NCBI GenBank assembly: GCA_033398695.1
Contig: CM065819.1
Location: forward strand, 9,845,501-9,909,500
Reading direction: 5' to 3'
Source of the DNA: Orobanche coerulescens
Taxonomy: Eukaryota; Streptophyta; Magnoliopsida; Lamiales; Orobanchaceae
DNA length: 64,000 bases
Part shown: positions 22,067-34,374 of the stretch, piece by piece
Layout: the number at the start of each line of letters is the position of its first letter
How positions within the stretch are numbered: the first letter of the stretch is position 1
Position numbers and translations under genes: made by a program
The notes under the pieces: model-generated
Databases searched by the model: none
Seen by the model: only the letters and a program-made list of their open reading frames with translations
Told to the model about the DNA's origin: nothing

Positions 22067-24085
22067 CTAATCCAACGCACAAGCTCTAAGCATGTCTTCT
22101 ATGGTTTGAATAGTCCTTTCGGACTGACCGTCCGTTTGGGGATGATAAGCCGTGCTAAAGTTGAGCTCAGTCCCCAAAGCCCTGTGAACTACTTTCCAGA
22201 AGTGTGACACGAAACGACCATCTCGATCCGAAATAATGGTCTTCGGCGTCCCATGCAATCTGACTATCTCCGCAATAAATACTCGCGCCAATCTGTTGGG
22301 TCCCCATGTATCTTTAATCCCTAGGAAATGAGCCGACTTGGTTAGTCGATCAATTACAACCCAAATCATGTTCATTCCCGTTCTAGTCCTTGGCATACTG
22401 GTGATGAAATCCATCGAGATGTCCTCCCACTTCCATTCAGGGATTGGAAGTGGCTTTAACATTCTGGCAAGTCGCTGATGTTCAATCTTAACCTGCTGAC
22501 AAGTCAAACACTTCGAAACGTACTCTGCTATGTCCTTTTTCATATTCCTCCACCAGAAGTTTTGTTTTAAATCCTTATACATCTTACTGCTGCCAGGGTG
22601 AATGGAATAGGGCGCGCTGTGAGCTTCCTTCAGAATAGTCCGTCTCAAGTCGTCATCATCGGGAACGCAAAGTCGACTCTGAAATCTCAGAACTCCATCG
22701 TCTTGTATCACGAATCCTGGGGCTCTTACCTTCTTTACTTCGTCACATAACCGAAGGATTAGAGAATCGTTCAACTGCTTAGATTTGATTTCCTCGACTA
22801 GTGACGAAGTCAGTTCCATCACATATAGTTGCCCTTGAATTCCTGGTGCCCATACTTCAATCCCTTCGCGGATCAATTCTCGTTGAATGCTGGTTTGGGA
22901 CGTAAGTGCTTCCAACACTCGAAGAGAAATAGGTTTACGGCTCAATGCATCAGCTACAACGTTTGCTTTCCCCGGATGATAGAGAATCTCTAAGTCGTAA
23001 TCTTTGATCAATTCCAGCCACCTTCTCTGCCTCATGTTTAATTCTTTCTGACTGAAGATGTACTTGAGGCTCTTATGATCTGTAAATATCTGACAATGAG
23101 TGCTGTACAAATAATGTCTCCAAATTTTCAAGGCAAAGACTACAGCTGCTAACTCCAGATCATGAGTTGGGTAATTTACTTCGTACGGTTTCAACTGCCG
23201 AGAAGCATAGGCAATTACCTTATCCTTTTGCATCAACACACATCCCAGACCCTGATTTGAAGCGTCGCTGTAAACCATCAATCCATCAGTTCCATCTGGC
23301 AATGCTAAAATAGGTGCTGTCGTGAATCTCTGCTTAAGCTCATCAAAACCAGCCTGGCATTTCTCATCCCACCTAAACTTTTGAGTTTTCTGTAACAGCT
23401 GAGTGAGCGGACGAGAAATCTTGGAAAATCCCTCTACAAAGCGGCGATAATATCCAGCAAGTCCTAGGAAACTCCGGACTTCTTTCACATTATTAGGAGA
23501 TTCCCATTCCAAGATTGCTTCGACTTTCTTCGGGTCCTTTGAACTCGTCGGTGATATCACATGCCCAAGGAAAGTTACTTCCCTAATCCAGAACTCGCAT
23601 TTTGAAAGATTTGCATACAGTTGTTCCTTCCTCAAGGTGCTCAAAACCACACGTAAATGTTCGGCATGCTCCTCTGCGTCCCTCGAATATATCAAGATGT
23701 CATCAATGAAGACGACCACAAATTTATCTGAGTATTCCAGGAATACCCGATTCATCAATTGCATGAACACCGCAGGAGCATTGGTAAGTCCAAACGGCAT
23801 CACTACGAATTCATAATGCCCGTACCGGGACCTGAAAGCAGACATAGGTATATCCGATTCCTTAATCCTCAACTGATGGTATCCTGATCGCAAGTCAATC
23901 TTCGAGAATACCCCTGCCCCTTGCAGTTGATCAAACAAGTCGTCGATCCGAGGTATAGGATACTTATTCTTGATCGTCATCTTATTGAGCTCCCTGTAAT
24001 CAATACACAGTCGGAGGGATCCGTCTTTCTTCCGGACAAAGAGAACGGGCGCTCCCCAAGGAGAAACGCTAGGTTGAATATAGCC
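22067..24085 (-). pseudogene. pol: A reverse transcriptase, RNase H and integrase core
   Basis: The largest open stretch in the window (637 codons from the Met at 23980; readable from 24085). In order: RT entry [33 protein letters not shown], the catalytic [13 protein letters not shown], then RNase H with [15 protein letters not shown] and [12 protein letters not shown], the integrase zinc-binding CLTCQQVK, and a core with [16 protein letters not shown] and [14 protein letters not shown] (DDE residues present). It lacks its natural start, since it is part of a polyprotein, and is bounded by stops at both ends. It is the best preserved pol segment of A and B. Confidence 0.92.
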
Positions 24086-24397
24086 CTTCTATAACAATTC
24101 CTCCAGTTGCTTCTTGAGTTCATACATCTCGGTTGGCGCCATGCGGTATGGTGCTCTGGAAATAGAAGCTGCTCCAGGCTCTAATTCGATAGTGAATTCC
24201 ACTTCTCTCTGCGGAGGTAACCCAGGTAGTTCGTCAGGAAATACATCTGAGAACTCATTCAAAACTGAAATAGACGAGAGCTCTACTCCTTCCTCTTTCC
24301 TCATGGCATAGCACCAAAGTCTGTGACATCCCTGCTTCAGTAATTTCACAGCTTTCATCGCTTTGATCAATTTTCCCGAGCTTCCCGGTCTCCATCC
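24086..24397 (-). pseudogene. pol: A protease-RT linker segment
   Basis: Segment between two in-frame stops. Upstream, TGA at about 24397 stands where A0 keeps CGA (HLFRGWRP). Downstream, TAG at about 24087 follows LEELL, where A0 reads LLHKG. It contains [31 protein letters not shown] and [17 protein letters not shown]. Confidence 0.88.
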
Positions 24398-26002
24398 TCA
24401 GAATACGTGTTCAGATCCGTCATCAGCAATGATAGAAATGATTCTCTCTCGGTAATTCAGAATAGCTCCATAACGGTTGAGCCAATCGTCTCCGAGAATT
24501 AAATCATCACCGTAGATGTCAACTACAATAAGATTCGATGGCCAATCTCTTCCTCCTATAGATACTGGAAAATCTCTAGCCTCTACGGTTCCCACAATTC
24601 TCTCTCCACTCGGTAAACCCACAACATATGGTTCACAATCAAATAAGCACGAGATTTTTAAACGATTTACACAGTTCAATGATACAAAAGAATGTGTAGC
24701 TCCGGAATCGAATAAAACACTAACTGGTTGCAAAAGGATCTCAATCGTACCTGATGCAACAGCAGTGTTCTGATTGTCAGATTTCCTCATCTCGTACAGG
24801 CGCGGAGGAACGGACCCAGCACTCGATGACTCTCTCTTCCCAACGTTCTGCTGCTGAAATCCACTCTGATGCGTCTGGTTCACACTTGTCTCCTTCGGAA
24901 CTGGAGCTGGAGTGCGAGTACCAAAAGATCTAGTAGCAACTCCGCAGAAGGCCGCACGGTGCCCTTCTTGCCCACAATTGTAACAAGTCACAGAAGATGC
25001 GGGGCAATCACGTCGAATATGCCCTGCTCGACCACAATTGTAGCATTTCTTTGATGCGTCCGAAATCGCTGATGTTGCCCGGAACCTCTTTCCACCTCTA
25101 GAAGGATGTGGAGGTTTCCTAGCCGAATAAAAGGGAGACTGGCCCTTGCGGGGCCCACCACTCTTGTTTTCTAAAAAGTTGCCGGTCACCTTCTGCTTAT
25201 TTGCCTCTACTGATTTCTCCACCGCCGCCTCTTTCATGTCGTAGGCCAGCGCTTTGTCTTGATATTGTCGCAACGTAGTACACTCGAATCCGGACATGTA
25301 CTGCTGAATCTCCGGCTTCATCCGCATATCGAAATGAAAAATATTTTCTGCCTCCGTTCTGACCAAGTGTCGCACACAAGTCAGCTGATGGTTAAAAGTT
25401 TTGATTACATCTGTCACAGATGCTTCCGAACTCTGTGGTGAGAAAAACTCTCGGATCTTTGCTTCTCTAACTGTACGAGGACAATACTGTGCTTCCATCA
25501 TTAGTTTGAATTCCGTCCAATCCGCATTATGATTCTCGGGTCGGATAGCCTCCCACCAATCAAAGGCCTCCCCAGTCAGAAAATACTGGGCAATGGGAAC
25601 CTTCCGGTCCTCGGGACAGTTAAGACCCACGAATATCTTATCTAACTCCTTGAGCCAATGATCCCAAGGCAATGCCTCAGTAGATCCGTCAAATTTTGGC
25701 GGGTGCAATTTGACCACCTCAGCAAGCCATCTGTCTCCCCGGTTATCCTCGTGGTGCTGCTGTCCCATCGCCGTCTGCATGCGGTCGACTACCTGGGCGA
25801 ACTAGTTAATCTGCGCCACCACCTGTTGAAGCACTCCTGGCATGTTAGGATTTGTGTCGTCGTTCGCTGATCCTTGCCGCCCTCCAGAATGGGAATCGGT
25901 TCGACTAGCTGATAATTCTGGGGTAGTTGCGGAATCCTCCTGTCTCATGTTACCCTGTCCACGTCCACGACCGCGTCCGCGTCCACGTCCTCCTCTCAAC
26001 AT
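24398..26002 (-). pseudogene. gag-pro: A gag and protease
   Basis: The start is the ATG at 26002-26000, opening an RGG-rich N-terminus. A TAG at about 25803 follows VVAQIN, where A0 reads INQFAQ, so CAG to TAG. The rest (460 codons, 25780-24398) is open: WDHWLKELDKIFVGLNC, AFDWWEAIRPENHN, QYCPRTVREAKIREFF, FECTTLRQYQDKALAYDM, two zinc knuckles (CYNCGRAGHIRRDC and CYNCGQEGHRAAFC), then the aspartic protease with LFDSGATHSFVS and [15 protein letters not shown]. It ends at the TGA described for the linker segment. Gag and protease share one frame, as is usual for this group. Confidence 0.92.
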
Positions 26003-26230
26003 ACTGTAAACACAATTCCTCAATATCCAGGACAAAGTTTACGAAATAAAGCCCGTCAATACTCACAAAACAGTAATTAAGTAAAACGGTAGTATAAGAG
26101 ATTAGTAGACTTACAACCACGGTCCACATGACGACTTTTGGCTGAACAGTGATGTTACGAACGACTCATAAATCAATAACGTAAACAGACCCAACTTAAA
26201 ACCCGACTGCCAAGATATCCATAAATCTTA

Positions 26231-26242
26231 GCTCCGATACCA
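26231..26242 (-). promoter_or_regulatory. A primer-binding site
   Basis: TGGTATCGGAGC on the minus strand, five bases from the A 5' LTR start at 26248. Confidence 0.92.
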
Positions 26243-26247
26243 TATTC

Positions 26248-26897
26248 TGTAACACCCCGAGATATTCGGAATAATTACAGCGCCGTAAACCCTTTAAGTA
26301 AGGATTTACAAGGCTAATTTAAAAGAAAGGTAAATATAAGACATCATCATTATCGGAAATTCAAGTTTACAAAACCGAACAACTGGTTCAACGAGTAATT
26401 AATACAACCATATCGAAATGATATTAATAAGACACGCGTACTCGAGTACTGAAATCAAACCGAGAAAACAAATCACTAATAACAAACATCACTGAACCCC
26501 TTCGTCGTCACGTCGGTACTGTGGCTGTTTCCCTGCTCCTCGGTTACCTGAACATCAAAACAAATGTCCACCCCCGAAGGGGTTAGCAAAACGATTCTAG
26601 TACAAGTATTATATTAAACAATTCGAATATGCCTCAACAATACATAACAAGATACACCACACGGACTTCCGCTACCGGAATCCGACAAATGCGAATCCAC
26701 AAGATTCCATTAACACAGCAAGGGTATTCCAATGATCTAGCGTCCTCAGCATAGATCCCAAGATGATCCCGTCGGACCAACACGAGGTGGAAATAACCCG
26801 TCCAATGATCCAGCGCCCTCAGCCTAGATCCCAAGATGATCCCGTCGGACCAACACGAGGTGGACATCCGACCCAGCGCCCTCAGCATAGATCGTAC
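26248..26897 (-). repeat. A 5' LTR, segment before C
   Basis: Matches 9279-9929 of the 3' LTR. It is broken by C at TSD CGTAC (26893-26897) and resumes at 36213. Without C the LTR is 2,380 bp, the same as its partner. Confidence 0.95.
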
Positions 26898-28732
26898 TGT
26901 TAGGAATATGCCCTCGAATGCCACTCAGAGGGTGAGAGAGTGAGAGCAATTGTATTGTAATTATGAATATTATATTTAATAAGGCAATTATTATTTCTAT
27001 ATTATTGTATATCACTGGCATTGTGATTTGGTATATAGAATAATAGTCCTTGCATTTGAGAGTGAACATTCTACTCCTTATGGAGATAAGGAGATAGGCA
27101 CTAGAAGTGTTTAGAGCTCGAATGCTTAACTAGTTCGCAAGTCGATAAAACCTAACAGGACATTAAGTTTTAATAAGACTTGTATAACTGATGCTAGGAT
27201 GTGTGCACGTCTTGATAGCATAGTTATAAGTATATTGGTGGGACCAGTATACTCGAACATGACTCATACTCGATTCAGTCACACGGTATTCACTCTCGGA
27301 GAGTCGATGACGAATCGAAAGGTTGTGATAGTATATGTGGACCTTTGACTTGAGGGTTCAGTAGAAGATGTGTCTGTGACGTTTAGTTTGTCATTAGAGT
27401 AGTTAGACTCATTTGCTTAATTGCTGAGTCGACCTCGAAGTGCGGACTATATGGGCAGGTAGCAGTCTTTACTGAACGCCAAGAAAGGATTCTATCTCCT
27501 GTTAGTGAGAAGGCGCATGTCCTATACGGTTAATGGCAAATAAGATCATAAGTCTTTGGCCAAAGCATTCTGATATAGTCGTATTAGATACACTATTAAT
27601 CAGTCGGTTTTGATTTGCATTAACACATGTATAGAGTTTAGTCAACAGTAGGGTTTGACTTTACCGTGACCCGAAGACTTGACGGGACATCGATGAAGGG
27701 TCTATACGTATATAGTATTCACGACATAATGGTTACGGAATGATTCGTTCATTCGTTCTCGGTCGGGGTTTCTGATGCGGCCCGCTAATTTGGCTAAGTC
27801 CGCCCGCACTCATTGGTTCCTCCCAATGCCGGCTGAGACGAACCTACGGAGTCGCGCAATAGGATCATTGATGGATAAATATGAATTAATAATCTCTCTT
27901 ATAATATTAGATATTAGATATCTAAGTTTGATTTATCGGATAAATCAAATAGCGGTTTTATGAATTGTAAGTAGGTTCTTGGGTGATTACTTTAATTCAT
28001 AAATTATATTTCTTAGAGAAATATATATTTGTGTTTGGTATAATTAATTAATTGGATTAATTAATTAGTCCAAACACATTGGAAATAAAACGGATTCGTT
28101 TTACGAACATCCGATCCACGAGGGATTCGTTTTGACGAACATCCGATTACACGAGCCGAGTAAATTCGACCCGTCTTCTTGGAAATTTCCCTTAAGGCCG
28201 TCCCCCTCCCTCTCTTGTCTCTTTTAAACTTATTTTATGTCACTAGGTGACATATGTGAGGTGTATTTGATACCCTCAATCATGTGTTAAAGGAAGACTT
28301 TCATTTTTTTATAAATAAAAGTCTTTAAAAAGGAGAGGACATCTTCTTATTGGAAGAACTCAAAATCACGAATTTGAGTGAGAGAGTAAGGTTGAAAACT
28401 TCATCTTGATCTTAGAGACAAGATATAAGAAGAATACATTGAGAGAGAAAATTCCTACAAGCTTCCCTAGCCGCATTCTTGAAGAAAGGAAGCTTGTCGA
28501 TTTTTCCATCAAGTTCCGGCGTGTGAAGTAGAGGCATCTTGCTTTAGGTGCTTGGAACGAAGGCCTCTTCATCATCATCATCATCATACGAAGGTTTTTC
28601 AGAGACATCATAGGTATGGGACTTTGATTCCTTGATCTTCGTATTTTTCTTTTCGTATATACGTTACTTGATCGATCCTCTTAGGGATTCCGTTTTTCTT
28701 CCGCTGCGTTTATTTTCTGTGGAATCCCAACA
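26898..28732 (+). repeat. C 5' LTR (1,835 bp)
   Basis: TGTTAGGAATATG to GGAATCCCAACA. It contains a 31-bp-spaced repeat with inverted symmetry (28091-28160), a TATA-like TATAAATAAA at 28310-28319, and a CAT triplet run near 28569-28586. Open frames in it, including a Met-rich one, recur in both LTRs and are not genes. Confidence 0.95.
28091..28160. repeat. Two-unit palindromic repeat in the C LTR
   Basis: GGATTCGTTTTACGAACATCC and a near copy start at 28092 and 28123, 31 bp apart. Each has inverted arms GGAT/ATCC and TTCGT/ACGAA. It lies about 150-220 bp upstream of the TATA-like site. The 3' LTR copy is near 35568-35630. Confidence 0.7.
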
Positions 28733-30436
28733 GTGGTATCGGAGCTAGGTCAAATATATCGTATATACGATCATCTTTGCATTTGGAATGTTATTTGATG
28801 ATGTTTATGATTTAGAATCATAATAGATATAATCGAAGAAATTTAATCGTTCGTAGTAAGTCAAGTTTCGAATATTTTATGTGAATTATAAATCTGAAAA
28901 TTTTGATTTTTGTTGATTTATAAGTTCTTCATGAAGTTAAGAAACTTTTTCGTTTTAGGCGAGTCGAAAAAATGAGAAAAAGCGGGGTTAAACACGAATA
29001 CCGCCGAAGACGCAGTGCCGGCGGCTCTTTGGGCTCTTTGCACGGCGGCCGATAGTGACTCGGTAGGCTACTGTAGCTGGTCGGCCAGCCTGCCGGGCAG
29101 TGGCCGAGAGTGACTCGGTCCGGGCGATTCTCGGGTTTTCGGCCCGATTTTGAATCGGGCCGTGGGCTGGGCCTGATACTGGATTTTCCGGGACTCCATT
29201 TTTGTGTTTATATTTCGTTGTAATAATTTTCGAAATTTAAATTGGATTTAATTGGATTTAATAAAATATTTGGAATATCTTTTTATTAAGGAAAATTATT
29301 AGACGAGAATATTGTTTTGGCCGGATTACTTTGAACGGATTAAAATGACGATTATAAATATTAATTTGATTAATATTGTAGAAATTAAATAGATTAATTT
29401 TTATATTAATTGGATTAATATATTAATTGATTATTTAATTTCATTTACCGTTACATGTTGTATGGAATACCTTATGTGATGGTGATATAGCTCGTGGACT
29501 TGGTTGTTGATTTGTTCGATTCGATATGGTTGTAAAGGCCATTTTGAGCCTATTTATTTTTACTAGAAAATATGTATTATAGGACGTATTGTTCAATGAT
29601 GTAATTATTCATATGGCTATGACGAAGACCGAAGGCGACCGACTAGAAGACGAAGAATCAATACTGTATTTTTCCTTTCTTTATTTGGCTTGGCCCAATA
29701 CTTAGGAAAAAGTCCATGAGCTATATGTTGGTAGTAACTAGGTTGCTATTTATTGTTTTTCATTTTGAATGATTGACAAACCACAAACCGCGCTTATAAA
29801 CGGATTAATGTGCAAAGTTTAACATATAATCGCGTTAATACTCCCACTTACAAACACTAAGTTATAAAGGTTACGAGATTTCCTACCCTCCGCCAAACTC
29901 ATGAAAAATTGAAATCTAAACCGGAATATTATTCTTCCGAGTATGTCGGGGTAATATTTTTGGGGAAAGTTGATAAATTCCTAGAGTGCATTAGATACCT
30001 TTGGTTATGACAAATCAAACCCCTATAAACCATATGGGTTGCTGGGTAAGATTCAATTGTCAGACTAATAGGAGTTGACGGTTTAAACTTAGATAGTTCA
30101 ACGAGCCATAGAAACCGAATGGGTTGAGGGCAAGTGAACTAGGGGTAAAAGAAGATCGAATCATCCATTAGATGGGTTGGTATTAGACACCACTTTATAA
30201 AGAATAATAGAATATAAACCATATGGGTTGCCCTCTATTAAACTTTGTAAAGAAATGGATCACCACTATGAAGTCACCCAAGGCTTCCGGATTTAACATG
30301 GGAGTGTGTAAATGCCGATAAAATAGTGGGAGCCGAGTTATGAATAAAGAAAGTCCTTAAATTCTTTACTTGGATCATAATTAAACAATCACTAACGAAT
30401 CTCATATTATTCTCTGCAGTTAACAAAACTCTCAAT
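28733..30436 (+). other. C primer-binding site and untranslated leader
   Basis: TGGTATCGGAGC at 28734-28745 is the initiator-Met tRNA PBS. The following 1.7 kb has no convincing coding frame. It includes a GC-rich block (about 29010-29170) with repeated GTGACTCGGT and otherwise AT-rich sequence. A leader of this size is usual in BARE/Angela elements and would carry packaging signals; none can be pinpointed here. Confidence 0.8.
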
Positions 30437-31310
30437 ATGACAATGAACCCACTCGCTATACTACTTGAAAAGAACGTCCTGACTGGTCCGAACTATGTGG
30501 GTGGCTTGAACTTGAGGATTGTCCTAACTATGGAAATCTTTGGGATACGTCTTGGAGGCGGACATCCCAGCGGCTCCTGCAAGAACCTGAGCCAATCAGG
30601 AAGATGTCGATGCCCATGAGAAATGGGTAAAAGACGACATAAGAGTGCGAGGGTACATGTTAGGCTCAATGACCAATGAGCTTCAACATGCCCATGAAAA
30701 TATGACGTCTTCACGAGCCATCTTAGCGCACCTGGCTGAGCTCTATGGAGAGCATAGCCGAACGGCTAGATATGAGATATCAAAGCAATTATTCGGCGCC
30801 AGGATGAAGGAAGGAGAGAAGGTTGGGGACCATGTCCTCAAGATGATCTCGATGATTGATAGATTGGAAGCTCTTGATTTTCAGATGCATGCATCTCTCC
30901 AAACTGACCTTATCCTGCAGTCACTTCCTGACTCCTTTTCCCAATTTGTCATGAACTTCAACTGCAATGAGATTGCATGTAACTTAGCTGGGCTAATGAA
31001 CAAACTAACGACTGCCCAGTCTCAGATGAAGACAAAGGGAAAGGAAGCTGCACTTGTGATTTCTTCTAAGACTTGGAAGTCCAAGAATAAGAAGAAAAAG
31101 AACAAGAAGCAGTTAGGTCCGATAGCCAAGATCGACAAGGAAAGGGGCAAGGCCCCAATGGTTCAAAAGAGCAAAGGGGCCAAGAAAACGGATGTATGCC
31201 TCAACTGCGGTGAGCTAGGCCACTGGAAGAGGTATTGTCCAAAGCTTGACCGTAATGCGCCTTCAGGTACGGAACTACTAGTTTTAGAAACAAATTGTCC
31301 TGTAACTGTA
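30437..31310 (+). pseudogene. gag: C gag, frameshifted
   Basis: Starts at ATG 30437 with NPLAILLEKNVLTGPNYV, typical of copia Gag. The frame shifts around 30500-30640, and an in-frame TGA separates it from the long frame that resumes at 30645 (YMLGSMTNELQHAHENM, ARYEISKQLFGARM). A lysine-rich segment follows, then one CCHC zinc knuckle, CLNCGELGHWKRYC (about 31198-31240). The protein would package element RNA. Confidence 0.9.
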
Positions 31311-31985
31311 TATTCTACTTCTTGGATACTTGATTCCGGTGCGAGTTCTCACATTTGTACAATGAATCAGGATCTGGAACGAAGTAGGAAGATGGATTCA
31401 GGGGAGGTGATGGTCACCGTCGGAAGTGGGCATATTGTCGAGGCTTCTGATATCGGATCCCTTATGTTGGATTTAGAATCTGGTTTTATTCTCACTTTAG
31501 AAGATGTACTTGTTTTGCCCAAGGGGCACAAGAATATTGTATCAATTCCGGTCATGGACCGAAAGGGATTTCACTTCTTTATTGGAGATGGGTCCTGTCG
31601 TATTTATTTCAGAAATAAATTGGTTGGTACTGCTACATTATTAAATGGTTTATACCATTTAAATTTAAAGAATAAGACAAGTGTGAACACTATAACTAGG
31701 AAGCGTGGTAGGGATGAAACGAACCAAGCACTTAAGTGGCATCTTAGACTTGGTCATATCGGTCAGACCAAGGTTCATAAAATGGAGAAAGATGGGCTTA
31801 CGGGTCCATTGGGATCGAGATCCTATCCAACTTGTGAATCTTGCCTTCAAGGCAAAATGACTAAGTTACCCTTCGCAGGACTTTTGAAAGAGTCTGAAAA
31901 ACTTGGATTGATCCATACCGACGCCTCGTGGCCCTTTCAAGTGGCACGAGGCGGCTTCGATTTCATTACATTCACCGATGACCAT
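31311..31985 (+). pseudogene. pol: C protease and integrase start
   Basis: Continues in the gag frame (end of the 457-codon segment 30645-32018). Aspartic protease active site SWILDSGASSHIC at about 31321-31359. The pre-integrase domain has WHLRLGHIGQTKVHKM and CESCLQGKMTKLPF (the HHCC zinc-binding part). The integrase core begins with IHTDASWPF (first catalytic Asp) and FDFITFTDDHT. The frame is lost near 31985, where the sequence moves to the frame of 31978-32520. Confidence 0.9.
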
Positions 31986-32604
31986 ACGGTATGGATTCGT
32001 GTACTTAATGAAACATAAGTCTGAAGCTTTTGATAAATTCAAGGAATTTAAAGCCCTAGTTGAAAATCAAACAGGTAACCGTGTTAAGACTCTTCGGTCA
32101 GACCGGGGTGGTGAGTACATGAGTACCGAATTTGATGAGTTCTTAAAAGAACTAGGAATAGTGTCACAATTCACTCCTCCAGCTACTCCACAATTAAATT
32201 GTGTATCAGAAAGAAGGAACCGAACCTTGTTGGACATGGTTCGCTCCACGCTTAACTATACTGATCTACCGATTTATCTGTGGGGTTATGCGCTCCTTAC
32301 TGCTGTGCATATCTTGAACAGATGTCCTTCCAAATCCGTTCCTAAGACTCCCCATGAGATGTGGAGAGGTAGGAAACCAAGTCTTAATCACATTAGGATT
32401 TGGGGATGCCCTGCTTATGTCAAGAAGACTAAAGTAGAGAAATTGGAAACTAGGTCTGTGAAAGGTCGTTTCATAGGATATCCAGGGGATTCCATGGGAT
32501 ATCTATTCTACATGCATTAAGATCATAGGATCATTGTTGCTATACAAGCACACTTCCTGGAAGATCAGTTTATTCAGGAAGGAGGGGCATGTAGAAATAT
32601 TTCT
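31978..32604 (+). pseudogene. pol: C integrase core and C-terminus
   Basis: The 180-codon stretch 31978-32520 reads YGFVYLMKHKSEAFDKFKEF, LRSDRGGEYMSTEF (second catalytic Asp), QLNCVSERRNRTLLDMVRS (catalytic Glu) and LNRCPSKSVPKTPHEMW, WGCPAYVKK. It overlaps the preceding segment in another frame, so one frameshift separates them. A TAA at 32518-32520 stops it after GYLFYMH, and the sequence resumes in frame as DHRIIVAIQAHFLEDQF. Confidence 0.9.
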
Positions 32605-33807
32605 TTGGAAGAAATAAAAGAAACACCAAATGAGACACCTATGCAAGATATAAGAACCGAACCTTCTGAAATACAAATACAACCTCGCAAGTCTAGTAGA
32701 ATTTCTCAATTACCTGAGAGGTATGTCTATCTACATCAAGAGGAACTGGGTGTCCATAAGATGACAGAAAGTAGTCAAGAGAATGATCCTTCTACATACG
32801 ACCAAGCGATGGTAGACGTTGACTCCACCAAGTGGCAAGAAGCTATGGAAGCTGAGATAGACTCAATGCATGCTAATCAGGTCTGGACTTTAGTAGATCG
32901 TCCTAAAGGCATAGTGCCTATTGGAAACAAATGGATCTATAAGAGAAAGACTGATGGAGATGGCAAGGTTGATACCTATAAGGCCAGACTTGTGGCAAAG
33001 GGTTATTCCCAAAGAGAAGGAATCGATTACTTCGAGACCTTTTCGCCTGTAGCTATGATTAAGTCTATTCGCATGATGCTTGCTATAGCAGCCCACTTAG
33101 ATTATGAAATATGGCAAATGGATGTGAAAACGACATTCCTAAATGGATTCCTCGAGGAGGAGATTTATATGGAACAGCCTAAGGGATTCATATCTCAAAC
33201 CAATATTCATAAAGTATGAAAACTTCAGCGTGCCATTTATGGACTGAAGCAAGCTTCACGGAGTTGGAATCTTCGTTTTAACGAGACAGTCAAAGAGTTT
33301 GATTTTGTCCAAAACGAAGAAGAGCCCTGTATTTACAAGAAGGTTAGTGGGAGCAAAATTGCGTTCTTAATACTATATGTAGATGACATTCTACTTCTAG
33401 GAAACGACGTAGGAATGCTCAGTTCTGTGAAAGCTTGGCTTTCTAAAGAGTTCTCAATGAAAGACTTGGGAGAAGCTACCTATATTCTGGGTATTCGTCT
33501 CTACCGGGATAGAGCGAAAAGAATGTTAGGTCTTTCCCAAGCCCTATACATAGAAAAGATCCTGAAGCGATTTAGGATGGAAGATTCTAAAAGAGGGTTT
33601 CTACCTATGAAACATGGTGCAAAACATTCCTCACAGAGGTGTCCTCAAAATGAGGAAGATAGAAAGGAAATGAGCAAGGTACCTTATGCTTCGGCAGTAG
33701 GTAGCCTTATGTATGCAATGATTTGCACTAGACCGGACATTGCCTATGCTGTGAGCGTAGTAAGTAGGTTTCAGTCAAATCCAGGCGGGAACATTGGATC
33801 GCAGTAA
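32605..33807 (+). pseudogene. pol: C reverse transcriptase
   Basis: Copia reverse transcriptase in two open pieces. The first (32605-33219) runs from the linker through NKWIYKRKTDGDGKVDTYKA, DYFETFSPVAMIKSIR and MDVKTTFLNGFLEEEIYMEQ. TGA at 33217-33219 interrupts HKV-KLQRAIYGLKQASRSWN. The frame continues unchanged to the catalytic FLILYVDDILLLGND (about 33365-33405) and GEATYILGIRL, and ends near 33807 with a frameshift after SRFQSNPGG. Confidence 0.93.
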
Positions 33808-34359
33808 AGAACATTCTTAAGTACCTAAGGAGGACTAAAGACTTGGTTCTTACATACGGCGGTGGAGAACTAAGAGTGATGGGTTATACGGACTCAGATT
33901 TTCTGGGGACATGGATGCTCGGATGTCCACATCGTGGTATATCTTTACTCCGAATGGTGGGGCGTTCTTGGAGAAGTGCCAAGCAAAGTTCGACTGCTAT
34001 CTCTACATGTCAAGCCGAATATCAGGCAGCCACGGAGGTTGCTAAAGAAGCTTTTTGGATAAAGAAGTTCAATGAGGAACTTCAAGTGGTTCCTAACGCA
34101 GAGAAGCCCGTGACACTGTTTTGTGACAACGACGGAGCTGTTGCACAGGCTAAGGAGCCTAGGGCTCACCACAACACCAAACATATTGCGAGAAAATATC
34201 ATTTTGTTAGAGAAATGGTTCGGGATGGGAATGTTACCTTTGCAGAGAGTAGACACAGCAAATAACGTTGCTGATCCGCTTACCAAGCCACTATCTCAGA
34301 AGGTCTTAGAGAGACATCTGGAGAGTATGGGTATTAGATACCATAGTTTGTGGCATTGA
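33808..34359 (+). pseudogene. pol: C RNase H and Pol C-terminus
   Basis: RNase H in two frames. 33843-34265 gives VMGYTDSDFLG (first acidic residue), SSTAISTCQAEYQAATEVAKE and LFCDNDGAVAQAKEPRAHHN. A shift near 34230-34260 passes to the frame ending at 34359 with ANNVADPLTKPLSQKVLERH and LESMGIRY, the usual end of copia Pol, only 15 bp before the 3' LTR. Confidence 0.9.
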
Positions 34360-34361
34360 AT

Positions 34362-34374
34362 GCAAGTGGGAGAT
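34362..34374 (+). promoter_or_regulatory. C polypurine tract
   Basis: GCAAGTGGGAGAT directly before the 3' LTR start TGTTAGG at 34375. It is the plus-strand primer site. Confidence 0.85.

Noticed and set aside
28366..28611. Met-rich 81-codon minus-strand frame in the C LTR
   Set aside because: It arises from a CAT triplet run and recurs at 35841-36086 only because LTRs are duplicated.
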